The position numbers and the translations under genes are program-made. From positions 3,160-67,159 of the forward strand of contig LUCM01005809.1 of assembly GCA_008360955.1 (NCBI GenBank): 64,000 nt of DNA, read 5' to 3'. The notes under the pieces were generated by a model that was given only the letters and a program-made list of their open reading frames with translations, was not told where the DNA came from and searched no databases. Position 1 is the stretch's first letter. Every line of letters begins with the position of its first letter. The DNA comes from Fasciolopsis buskii (Eukaryota > Platyhelminthes > Trematoda > Plagiorchiida > Fasciolidae). This document shows positions 39,201-51,200 of the stretch, piece by piece.

Positions 39201-42200
39201 GACCAACCATTTGTCTTTGCTCTCCGGCGGTTTTCTTGAGGTTCTTCTGTCACTGCTTTTTGCGCAATCTCGAGCGAAATAACGCGTAAAACCTCTCGAA
39301 CTTAAAGTTACTTGGGAAATGACAATGTGCAACCCATATAAAATTTATCAACACACATTGACCATCACTACACCAACTGCACAGTAACTATGCAGACACA
39401 CCATTCAGAACGCAAGTCAATTCAGTATTATTTTCGTCGTAGTAGTAGGATTAGTGTTGGAATCAGTTTCGATCTTTCTGCCTCCAATGCCCGAAAAGTT
39501 TTTATATTTAGCCAATTATGAAGTCCCCGGGTTACGGTTAAGGTAATGGCCACCATTAAGATGGTTAGCTGTGAATAAGGTAGGTTCAAGCCTACCAAAT
39601 AAATGGCCGCGGGAAAGCAGCGGCAGTGTCAAGAGCGTGGTGGATTTTCTTCCGTCAAGCAGTCTCCCTAAAAAATACCACAAGAACCCACGCTGGCACT
39701 GTGACTTGGCGGGTGTAGCCCTCCAACCAAATAAGTCCATTATCCTTCGTCGTGTTTCCCAGAAGAAGCGTATGAACCGATCAACTGGTCATCGGCTCGT
39801 CTGGAACGACTTTGATGCCTTGAAGAAAGCGCTTGGCTGCACAAAGGCTCGAGGTGCATCTTCGAATAAAAAGGCCTGCTCTGGGTCAAGCGATCACGTA
39901 GCCCAACTGCCCATAACGCCCGCAAACGTGAATGTCTGATATACGAACAAACTCTCTTGACTGTCCTCTCACTTACAATCGTGGTCTTTCACCGTATACA
40001 ACTGTTTGTTCCTCAAAAATTCGCATTGTTCCTCCTACTTCCACCCCATTTCGTTTCATTCTTTAGGAACTACGTTTGGTCATGCTAGTGGTAGATCCAC
40101 TTCATTGGTCCCTGTGCCGTTTCTCTTGCAGTCTCTCGCAGATAGCATCCAAATCTCACCGAACCTGCTTCTTGCGGCTGATGTACTTCTTCGTCTTCGA
40201 TGCCCCTTCAAATTAGCCACATTCAGTGTGCGAATACTGCTGCGTATAGATCAACAGGGCAGATTAGCCCGTACACTGGATACCTTATCCATCGATGCTT
40301 ACTGTGTCCAAGAGACTCGCTCTGTTATCCGACTGATATCCCCATCTGTTCTCCCTGTGAAGTTTCATTTGTGCTTTTCTACGGACCGTGTTACAATCGC
40401 CGGTAGAAAGTCATGCTTGTTTCCAGTCCACGACACATATGTATATGCATAAGGTCCCCATTGGGTTTTTCATATATTGTCATATCAGGTGAAAATGGCT
40501 CAACCACTGATTTACTCTTGTGCGACTGTCTGCCAGCTCTGCGTATATCGCGAACTGCCTTTAACCAGGTGTCGCTCCTAGAGGCTGTCTCGGTACAGGT
40601 CGACAGCAGTTTTGTGTCCGTTGGGGTTGACCACAGGTAAATCTTATACTTAGGCGTTCTAAATAGCTTCCAATAGCATTGAATGAAACCCCCCACCAAA
40701 GGCAAAATAAGGACTCGGGACTGTAATAACTAAGAAAAGTTCATCTCCCCCCAATGGGGTCGACTGCAGTGATCCCTGAGCTTGGTCACCACAGTCCTAT
40801 GGAAGCCGGTCACCTGAGCTTCGACGAATACAGACTTTCAGAACCATTGATTGTACTTTTCCACTGATAGCAGAAATTGTTGTTTTCGGTTATTGATTTT
40901 CACTGATGTTTGGTGAATGGCATACATATTCCAGTGTAAACTACAGTCGCAGGCGGTTAGTGCAATTAAAGATTTGACTGGGATATTATGACCACCTCTC
41001 CTGAGGCCGACCACACATTGTTCGCCTGGAGATGAGCCCGATATCAAAAAGACATATCACCATTTGATTGGTCAAGACGTGGCAAATGTCGATCTTAAAT
41101 GCGTTTGTGTGCGTATGTGTGTATACGGTAGGTTCACGCATGGGTTGCACGCATGATTGGTCGACTTTCACTGCCGTCTGCGTGTGTTTTCGCTACCGGC
41201 TTATCGAGACAAGCATCTCATTTCACTTTAGGCGTTCAAGGAGAATATGGACCCTAGCGAACTATCCGGAACGAACAACAATAATATGACGCAATCGATG
41301 GCAGGCCTAGCCACGTCGGGGCAACAGGCACAACAGTCCCAATCCTTGCCGTTGTTACCAACATCCTCACAACAGTCGGGACAAACCCAACCAATGACAA
41401 CCAGTAGGTCAGACCTACTGCTTTCCGATGCTCGCCGATATGCAGGTGATCTGGGGCCCAGTTTTACTGTGCTTGGGAAAGACGATCATTCCCGTTGTGA
41501 TACGAATCACACTCTGACAGATTCAGATTCAACCGGAGCAGCACCTCTAAACCCCGATGCAAAAACAGTCACTCCAACGACAATAGCAATGACACCAACA
41601 GCAGAAGGAGCAGAGATGGAGTCTGCGTCGGTTGGTACGTCTAGGACACCTTATTTTCAGCCGGATGGTGAACTGGTGTATGGTTCCACTGGAATGGCTT
41701 CGGATAACCTGGATGTGAATCCAAACGCAGCGGCAACCAACGATTCGATGCTTCTCGTCATGGGGAACGGCGGAACCTCGATTTTACCGGACTCACCCAT
41801 GCCAATAAATATGTCAAGAAACAACCAACTCAGCACAGAAATGGATATGCGTCCAGTCGAATGTATAGCCACCTCAAGTGGTCGTATGGAGGAGGGATCA
41901 AATTATGCCCTTGCTCCGATCAACGGGCGACCGAATGGCATGGCATCGGAGATGGAGATCTACTGCGGTGTGTTTTTCCAAATGGTTGACAAAGCAATGT
42001 GTACCATAAAAGTATTTCAAAAAAGCGTAACGGTTATTGCATACATGTTTTCAATAAGTTACCGTATTTGAAGAATTGTAGACTGCATAATTTTAGAGAT
42101 TTAGTAGCACGGTAGATCGAGAAGACTGTATTTTAGCATGCAAATATCTAACTACAAAATCCCCACTGCCTCCGTTTGAAAATTTGCAATAATTCTTTCA

Positions 42201-45200
42201 GTTGATACTCATGTTATTATGAAGCTCAGCGAAGTACGCGTCTGTACGAGTTACGAAGTAAGCCAGAAAAACGATGCGCCACGTGATGTGCAAAATGAGA
42301 GTACACACTAATGAAAACATCCGCGCATTTGGATGTAATAGTGAGCGGCTATTTTGATTAGTACGACAAACAGTCCTCCAATCGATCTGAATCGAAGTGA
42401 AATGAAACTTTTTGTTAGCAAAAATTCCCGACGAAGTACGAGTACTACTCGTTCACCAGCAGATAAGCAATGTGCCGCGAATAGTCTGAACTGTTATAAG
42501 TTCTAGCAACAGAAATCTGAGATATTCGTTTTTATTCCATTTGCTGTTTTCACACTGCCTTAGTATTCGTTCTTTTTTGCTATGATTCTTATAATGATCA
42601 TACCAATGTGCGCTATTTTAGGTGTCACAGTGAACAAGCATTTTAATTGAGGAATCATTTTTGACGCTAAGTTGGTTTCATCGCAGTTCACTGAATGTAA
42701 GTATTTTATGGTGATGGGATTGTTTTACGGGGTAAGTGCAAACGCTACAAGCATTTGAGTTTTGCGCTTTTGAACATGACGGTCGTCTATCTCTTTCTGG
42801 GATATGCGCTCAAGTTTGCATCAGGTGATTTCGAGAAGTAAAATGTATAACTCATCTAGAATAACTTAGAGAGACAAAGCCCGTTTGGGATGGTAGTTTT
42901 GCAGAATACGTTATTCAGTAGATATCAGTAGATGAACACAAGAGCACAGAATCTGGAAATTGATACCGACATGTTTTATGTTACAGTTTGAGGTGTTGTG
43001 AAGGCTGGTTAAATTGTCCAAATTCAAACCATCCGGTCCCCTTGACCCATTTGAAAAAAAAAACAGAAAAAACGGAATTGAAATCGGTTATCAATTACGT
43101 ATGTTTTCAAACAAAGTAGGAAGAAGACTGAATATGATTGTTCCTGGTAGTTACCGTGGCAAAACCAGTTGGGCAACATTCCCTATTGTATGCACGAATT
43201 CAGTCAGAGTCTATGGTTGGTTACTGTCTCCGTGACCCGTAATTCTACGAATTCGAGGTCCCATAGCATCCTGGGATATCAGTCCGGTCAGTTTAGTGAC
43301 TGGTGTCCAGCGGATGACGAGTAATGAAACTGATGGCTATTGCGGTCGGGACCAGGGTGAGGTTGCTGGGCCGGTGTTCTCTCACCCGAAGAGAGACTCG
43401 GATTTTTCTCTCTTCGTATGTACTGTGCTTTGCAAGTGCGCCGAAAATGGCAGATGCAACTGCAGGCAACAAAAAATCAGACTTGTTTACAATCGTTCGT
43501 TGAGGCGAGTAATAAGTTTTAGGACGAGTTGAACCATAAGGTGCATTGTTTCTACAGTAGCTTTCATTGTACGCCCAAATTGGTCTATAGCATTATCGTA
43601 AAAATTAAGAACACGACGTAGTCGAAATAGCATAGTGGAAGTCTCCCGTAATGCACCCCCCGGGACGTGTCTTCCGTCGGATTCTGAAGTCGCGGTTGTC
43701 AAACTCTCCTCGGTCGATGGAATAGAGGCGACTTGAGCTAACAACCAAATGCGAGAAATCTATGGTACATATCGTGGTCGCGAAATCACACAGACAAGAT
43801 GATGGACGTGAAAGGAAAACTGCGGCAGAGAACACCAAGCGGCATATGCGATTAGAGATTAGAGACTCTTGAAAATTGTGGCACAAGTAAAAAAGTACAG
43901 ATCTCGTGTCGATAAAGCAAAAGCTACCAAACGAATGTTACAAAATCAATACAGGCGCCAAAGCGGGTCTTAGACGAAATGACACCAAAATAATTGATTT
44001 TCTCCGAAAGATCGATGGCAGATTCAATGCGGCTGCAATCAGATCCCAGTTCTTATGAGTAGTTGTAACTACACCCGCCATTAGATTTGTTGGATCATCT
44101 ATCAACTCAAATACATCCGCGGTGCCGCTAACGCGGGTCGAACGGCCAGGCATTTGTCTAGCTTCAATCACGCTGACTTCTGTGCACGGGGAACTGTTCT
44201 GTTTGAATTTCGATCACGGCCGATTTACTCGAAACAGGGCATACAGTAAGAATGGATAACGCATTTCGTGTTGTGTACCATATAACGCTCCACGAATGGA
44301 AAAAGACAGCATCCTGAACGTTAGAGACCGTTGAAGCAATCATTGCTCAAGTGTGAGCCGAACGCAACAGAAGCTACTGGGTAATCACAATAGCTTTGAA
44401 ACTGTGTTGGTCGTCGCTCAGGTTGCTGATTTTCATGGAGTTCCTTCTGATCGCTGAGCCCGGCATTTAGATCGCAAAGGTTTAGCCACTATTCGGTGTG
44501 ACATCGCCAGTTCAAGTACGCAGTTATAAGATTGTCATTGACTTTGACCTTGATCTTCTTCGACTGCATACTCTTGAACTACCCCAGCCAAAGATTAATT
44601 GCGACACTCGCGATCGCCTTGTCGACCCAGGTCATTGGATGTCACTTGATAACACTTCTGTATCAGTTAATCGATTGGTTAGACAGCCGACTACAACAAA
44701 TCAACAGCTTACATATTGTCTTTTCCCTAATTTCCATCCTTGTCTAATAAGCATTATTGTTAACGGTCTGAGAGTGAATAATCGCAAAAATGTTCCCCCA
44801 CAGTATAAGTTTCGATTTGAAATAGTTGGTAGTTTGTTGACGTTTCAGTGATCACTAATAATCTTTCTCAAGACAAGTTTTCAAGCTACTGTAACTGGGA
44901 TAACAACCGAAAACAACTGAGTGTTAAACTCTGTTCTCGTGCTTTTGTCTGTCTTAACGTGGTTATTCCAAAAGTGGTAGTTAGGTCTCCGTTCCCAATC
45001 TCAGTGTCATTGGAGGTCAACAAGGTGTAATGACCTTTTAGGCGTTTATCCGTGAATTTCGTCAGGCCGTCCATTTACCTGAAATTTTTGCCTCGGTTTA
45101 GGTTTGTCATCAACCTCTACAATCTACAACACCGCACAAATATAGACAAACGCAAACTTGTTTCAGACACTTGCGAATGCCCGACTGATACCTTAGAACT

Positions 45201-48200
45201 ACACGGTATCAAATAGGCTTGTTTCAGTGCTTCACAACTGGTTAACTATAACACCTTTTATAGATATTGGGGTTGGGCTATCGATAAATAATGTTAAATA
45301 ATTAGAAACTGGGATTGTCTACTTAGATACTTTATATTCAATGACATGATTTGTAATGCGTGTTGATAAATATCGTATCGGTTTCACTGGGTCATTGGAT
45401 GGGTAACCGTATCTTGCGCCGATGGCCAGCGTCGAATGAGAGATCATACGTGTTGTTTCCTGGGGGCACAGACGAAGGTTATTCAGGCAGACTGCGATCG
45501 CCTCGTCCGTGGACAGGATTTGATCTTTAACATTCTTAGTTAATCTTTCTTTTAACGATATAGATGAGATGGAGAGCATCACCTGTGTGGATTGGACAAT
45601 CCAATTCAATCAGGTGCATTTCTATTCCTTTGTTTAGCCAATTTGGCTGATGTTCCTTTATGCGTTCAGATAGTTTTCTTGTAGTCCGATCTCCATAGCT
45701 TATATCACAGGTGTAAGTGAACTTGTACACCATAAGAGTATAAATCCACGGACAGTCTATATTTGGTTTGTAAAAGGCCAACTGTTGGCTATAGAATGCA
45801 TTGATGTTTGGTCGGTTTTGCTCACACGCTGAACAATGGTTTGTCCCCCGGAAAAACTGTTCACACGTTTTATTCTTTCACAAAATTGACGAAGATGGAA
45901 CCCATCCTCACTGTATACATCCTCGCAGTTATAATTTGCAGATGAATATGGACTGTCCCATATATAGGCCACAGTTTTGTGGAACGGGATATTACTGTCA
46001 CAGGACTGAATTCATGCCGAGTTTGAGTGACCAGTTCAGTCATTTAGTTCTTAGGCTAAAGCAGGTCACAACAGTGAATATCATCTGATTATCACCCGGC
46101 GGCGTGTTGCCACGCCATGCGAACCTGTTTGTGAACATGTTTACGAGGGTTTCCTCGGAAAATGGACTATCGATAGATTTTTTGTGGAAACATCTCAAGA
46201 ATGAACTCCATTTGTGGAAACCGGAAACGCGGTTCAAACGGCATGTCAGAAGAACTGGAATGTGCCCGAGTTAACAATAATAAGAATGCAAGGAAATATT
46301 TTTGAAAAGAACGGTATTATGTAAGCAAGCCAACAAAGTTCACTGTGCGCATCCTACGCGAAGCAAAAATTACAACACATTATCGTCGTTTGTTAAGAAA
46401 ACGTACACGCCAATGGAGTCTCTGTATTCGTTGTCCTGCTAACGTTCAATAATTACTCAGTTAAGCACGCTCTTGAGTTTGGTTCCCTCAAAATGAACAT
46501 TGATGAGTGAAATTACCTTTCGCTATTATCTTGGCTCACAGTTCATTCCACGGAACTTGGAAGATTAAGTTCTGGGTTATTGTTTTCGGTAAAAGCCTCA
46601 AAACCTCGTGTGACTTGGACGAAAAGATTAGCGCCTCGTCCAGGTGACAATCACCAAGTCAAAAACTGAAGTGCATTCAGGCCGAATCCGTACAATGGGA
46701 TGCCCAACAAACATACGATCCGGCTATGAGGTTTTGCAATGTTGAGACATATACCACAAGCCACCAGTGATATTCCACGGAGATGAACCGACTGACAAAT
46801 TCTTGCTAAATTCGATGGAATCATTGGAATGATAAACACGACGGGAATGACATTGTGAATATATTTTCCGGCCCTTACTTCGTATCAGTGTAATTCGTAA
46901 AAGGCTTTTCAGGTTATTTACTAAAGTTCAGATTTGCGCTAAAAACTAGGGTTGTCAAATTAGTGAACACTAATTACATACGCTGGATGGCGCAGTAAAT
47001 GGCGACAGACTGCCCTTTAACCGCTGTGTTTGATTACAAAACTACGGGAATACTGAAGAACAAACAAGGAAACCGTCTACCATCAAAAATTAAAGTATTT
47101 ATTATTTTACAGGCGTTCGATTAGACCTCGTGTTTGTACGTGGCCATAGAGTACCGATAACCTAAACCTAAGAATCTGCCGCTCTAATCTGAGGCACAGA
47201 CGTGCCACTCGACAATTGGTTGTGGTTATGCACTTAATTTCTCCCATGTGAACAGATACAAAATAAAGGCGTACCGAGCCAATAAGTGCTATGAAAGAAA
47301 TCTTGGATGTTTGCCACGTCGGGGTTTCACAAAAAAAGTCGTGTTGTATACGATTCGCATGCCTGTTCATTACCCAAACCATGCTGATTTGTAGATAACC
47401 AGTGCTGTTTTGCACCCAACAAGATTTGCTGATTTTTAAGAAGAATCCTTTGATACCTTGTTTAAATACTATGAATTTTGGTGGATGATAAATTTTTACA
47501 AAAATCATCGAAATTCCCTATTCGACGCAGCAGTGAATTGGAAATAGTGACATTTCGGAGCTGTGGTTCTTTCTCCGAAACTGGTATTGGTGCAATTAAA
47601 TAGGCTCATCTAAAGTACGAATAAGTTCTCGCACAAGGGTGACCAAGTAAATTTCTGCCAGCGACTTTCTGTCTTCGACCATCAATGTCTCCGAATCATT
47701 GCTCGTGTCTAGTGGGAACATCAGGTGAGCAAAGAGGAGGTGTGTCGTCGAGTGTTGGGTGCAAACAGTCGTCCTCTGACTGAGATAATCGCTCTACATC
47801 GCATTCGGCGGCTTGGTCACGTATTGCACTTGCCTGCCTATCGTCTACCTTTTCGTGTTCTTTTTGCACGTGTTGGGCAAGGTTGGGAGAAACGACGTGG
47901 TGGTCAGGCTATGACATGGCATGGAGGTATGGAGAAGTTAGTTTCGGCTTTGGCCTCGGTTGGTGCTTCGCGCCTTTCTGGTTGGGGTCCAAGAAATGAG
48001 GATTGTCGTTGTTTGGAGAGGCTGAGACTTGGCTCAAATCCGAAATCAGGAATAAGAATGCTTTATGGTCTATCCGTGAACCTCGTACCCGGTAAAACCA
48101 CCGAAAACAACCAAAAGATCACAATACTTATGCCGAAATTACAGAAAACAAAACGTATATCGTGGTTTTCCTATTCCTTTGTTGAGTCCTTTTTTCTGTG

Positions 48201-51200
48201 CATTTCTATTTTGATATTGTTACGTTCGCACAATGTATTTTTGATTCTACCCGGTTTATCGGGTGTGCCAAGATAACTGAAACCGTCTGAAACCGGAGCA
48301 AAATGAAAACCCTTATTCAGTCACCCGAGCATAAATATACACAGACGATTACTTTACTCGCTAGCAGCTCGCCAATTAGACAACTAAATCCTCGTGTCAG
48401 TCAGGAGCTGCGTTACTATGCGCAAACCCAACGGGACCCAGCTGAATCCGGGATGCCTGAACGGTTAATGGTTTGGGCGGGTTCCAAACATAGCCTCAAT
48501 TTTTGCTTGATCAGGCAAATGAGCTAGGCAGACCGGTGGCCTTCACGTCCGCTTACTGGCCCGCGACTGTGATAGGCTCAAATCATCTTTCCACGTCCGT
48601 TTGCACCCCGATTTTGCCTCCAATGGTCAAAACCATAGCACTATTGGATAATTTTAGTCATATTACTTCGTGATTTGTTGTTTTGTCGACTGTGGCCACT
48701 TGCAGTAAATTTTGTGGTTCAAATGCCACTTAGACAAGGAGCCTTATCACTGATATCTGATAGGCGTGGAGACCATTCATGTGGGCCCTAATGGCTGATC
48801 CATTTTCCGAAAAATACCTCACCAAGGTATCCTCACACTATTGTGTATTGTGATGTAGAGTTGTCCTACTCAAACCAAATTTTTTCAGGTGCTCAGCAAA
48901 TGTCCATCGACAGGACGATTTTTTTTCCTGTAGAGATTGTTTATGAGGTGGTCCTGAGAAATATTCTGTAAAGAGCGTGTATTAATCACCTGTGAAAGAA
49001 AAACAGCCCGGCAACTCACGGAGATTTCTGACCCCGTAACATCGGTTTTTGTTTTCATCGCACCTTCGTCGAAAAGCTCCGTACAATCGACTAACGTATC
49101 GGGTTGACGTAAGTTCATCATCGGGTTCGGCTAGCGTGGCGTTTACGCGACATTCGCACGGCAAATGTGCGCCCAATAACAATCACGCTCACTCATGTCC
49201 ACTCAGGTTTATCCACCGGCCCTCTGTCCAGAGGACACGTTTGATGTCTTTCTTGATCACGAAACTCAAAGGCCATATGTCACTGGAACAGTATTTGCTA
49301 TCAGATTGCGTACAGTATAAATCATTTAACGAGCATTTGTACCAAGATTCGGAGGTATCCAATGCTTTTACAGAGGGGTGTTTTGGCATTATGTAGAGGA
49401 ATATGTGAATTTACTACTGACCCTGAAAGTGGAATGTCACTCTGGACAGGTACGTTTTCCAGCTTCTTTAAAATATGTCAATGCTTGCACACGTTAACGA
49501 CCCCGTTGGCTTTCTTCGTTTGCATGACATCCCTTAAGGCTACATTACTTTGGTCCCTGTATGGTTTTCAATTTTCGTGTAGGCATTGGATTATCAAGAT
49601 TTCGTATTCGACCTTTCTACGGATATAATGCAGTAACACACAAATACTACACCTAAAGGTAGAATCGCTGCGAAAACCTGCAAAAATACGAACCACCCTT
49701 TGGTATTTTTCGGTATCTTTGTTTACTACTGGATAAACATGTTTTTTTATAATTGAACTTCGGTATTTTGGTTTGACTGTCCCAATGACATGCCTGTTAT
49801 ATTTGCTCTGTTTGCGCAGGATCCTGTAAAAGAACGTTAGAACGACGAGGAAACGAGAGCTACTGCACCTTGCTCAAGAATCACTATTTGGAATGCTTTC
49901 TGGACAAAGAAGGAGATCATGTGAAATATGTGAAAACCAAGGCCGCACTGGAACCGGGGCAAATGTACTGGTGCAAATCGTGCATACTTATATTCGAAAA
50001 ACCCTGGTCCTTATTTCAACATATGGCGGACAAAGCCAAAGGAAGTAAGGTACAAAGGTGGGAGAAGAAGATCCATCTGGATTGGATGGACAGTGTTGCC
50101 GGACTCATGGCAGGTCAGTTGGTTTGATGATTAAGAAAGTGGCAACAAGTTGTTTATGTTTACCACTTGTCAGAACTAAAAGACATAAACAAGTGAAAAC
50201 CTTGGACCGAGGTATTTGGGTGAATAGATTACGTAACATTTCTCGTGATATTCACCACAATGAAGGTAAGAACCCTATTGGGTTAGTTGTATTCTTGTAA
50301 GTGCACTGACCAATAGTAACCAAGTGTTGGGGGCTTCCTAACCTCTCTCGAACACCACTCCCGATATTTCCATTACTTTTACACAACTACTTCTAGGAAG
50401 ATAGGTCTCTAACATGAAGATCTTCAGGATTGGTGTGAAAAATGATGCTGTCGGCACCAATTGACTTCTCGTTTGTACGCACTCAAGCCCAGCCTGAAAA
50501 GTAACGGACTTGTTCCAGACCAGCTGATAGTCAATGGTCTTAGTCATTGAATAGGATGAAATCATGATCTTCGGCGTCGTATCTCTTTTCACACCAATAC
50601 CCTTAGATTTGGCAAGGCAAACACTGCAAGTATTTGTGAATATCATCACTAGATCGGACAACTGAAGTCGAACAGTGTATGCGAATTAGTGGAACTTTGC
50701 CTGCAAACATAGTTCAAGTTCAAGGGTACGTTTTGCGAACTAGTGAAGGAAACCCCAATAGGTTCACCAATATCTGGCTTCATTGCAAAAGCAATGATGT
50801 AGAAACTAGATAAATCGTTCTACCAGACATCAAACTAAAACTGTAGCTATGCTATGTTGACGACACGTTCGTAATCATCAAACGATCTGAAATACAACGA
50901 ACTTTCACTTTCATCAGCGGAGGTTTCACGGAAATCCGGGTACACCATGGGAACAGAACATGACAACAGTCTGCCGTTTCTAGATGTGCTCGTCACACGG
51001 ACAAATGCAGGCACTTTGGAAACATCCGTATACTGCAAAAGCACGCACGCAGATCAAATCCTACAATTTCAAAGCAACCACCCAAGCTGCCACAAGAGAA
51101 GCTGCATCAAGACTTTTCAAAAGGGCACAAATCCCATTGCAGCACTGCTGAGTGAAGGAAACAAGAAGTAAACCATCTGTTCCAACTGCTTCTGCCTAAA

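Noticed and set aside
39585..39602. GGTAGGTTCAAGCCTACC, a perfect T-arm-like stem and loop
   Set aside because: No matching D arm, anticodon arm or acceptor stem surrounds it, so it is not called as a tRNA.
47107..47508. 133-codon frame on the minus strand in intron 3
   Set aside because: No motif, basic and AT-rich composition; most likely chance.
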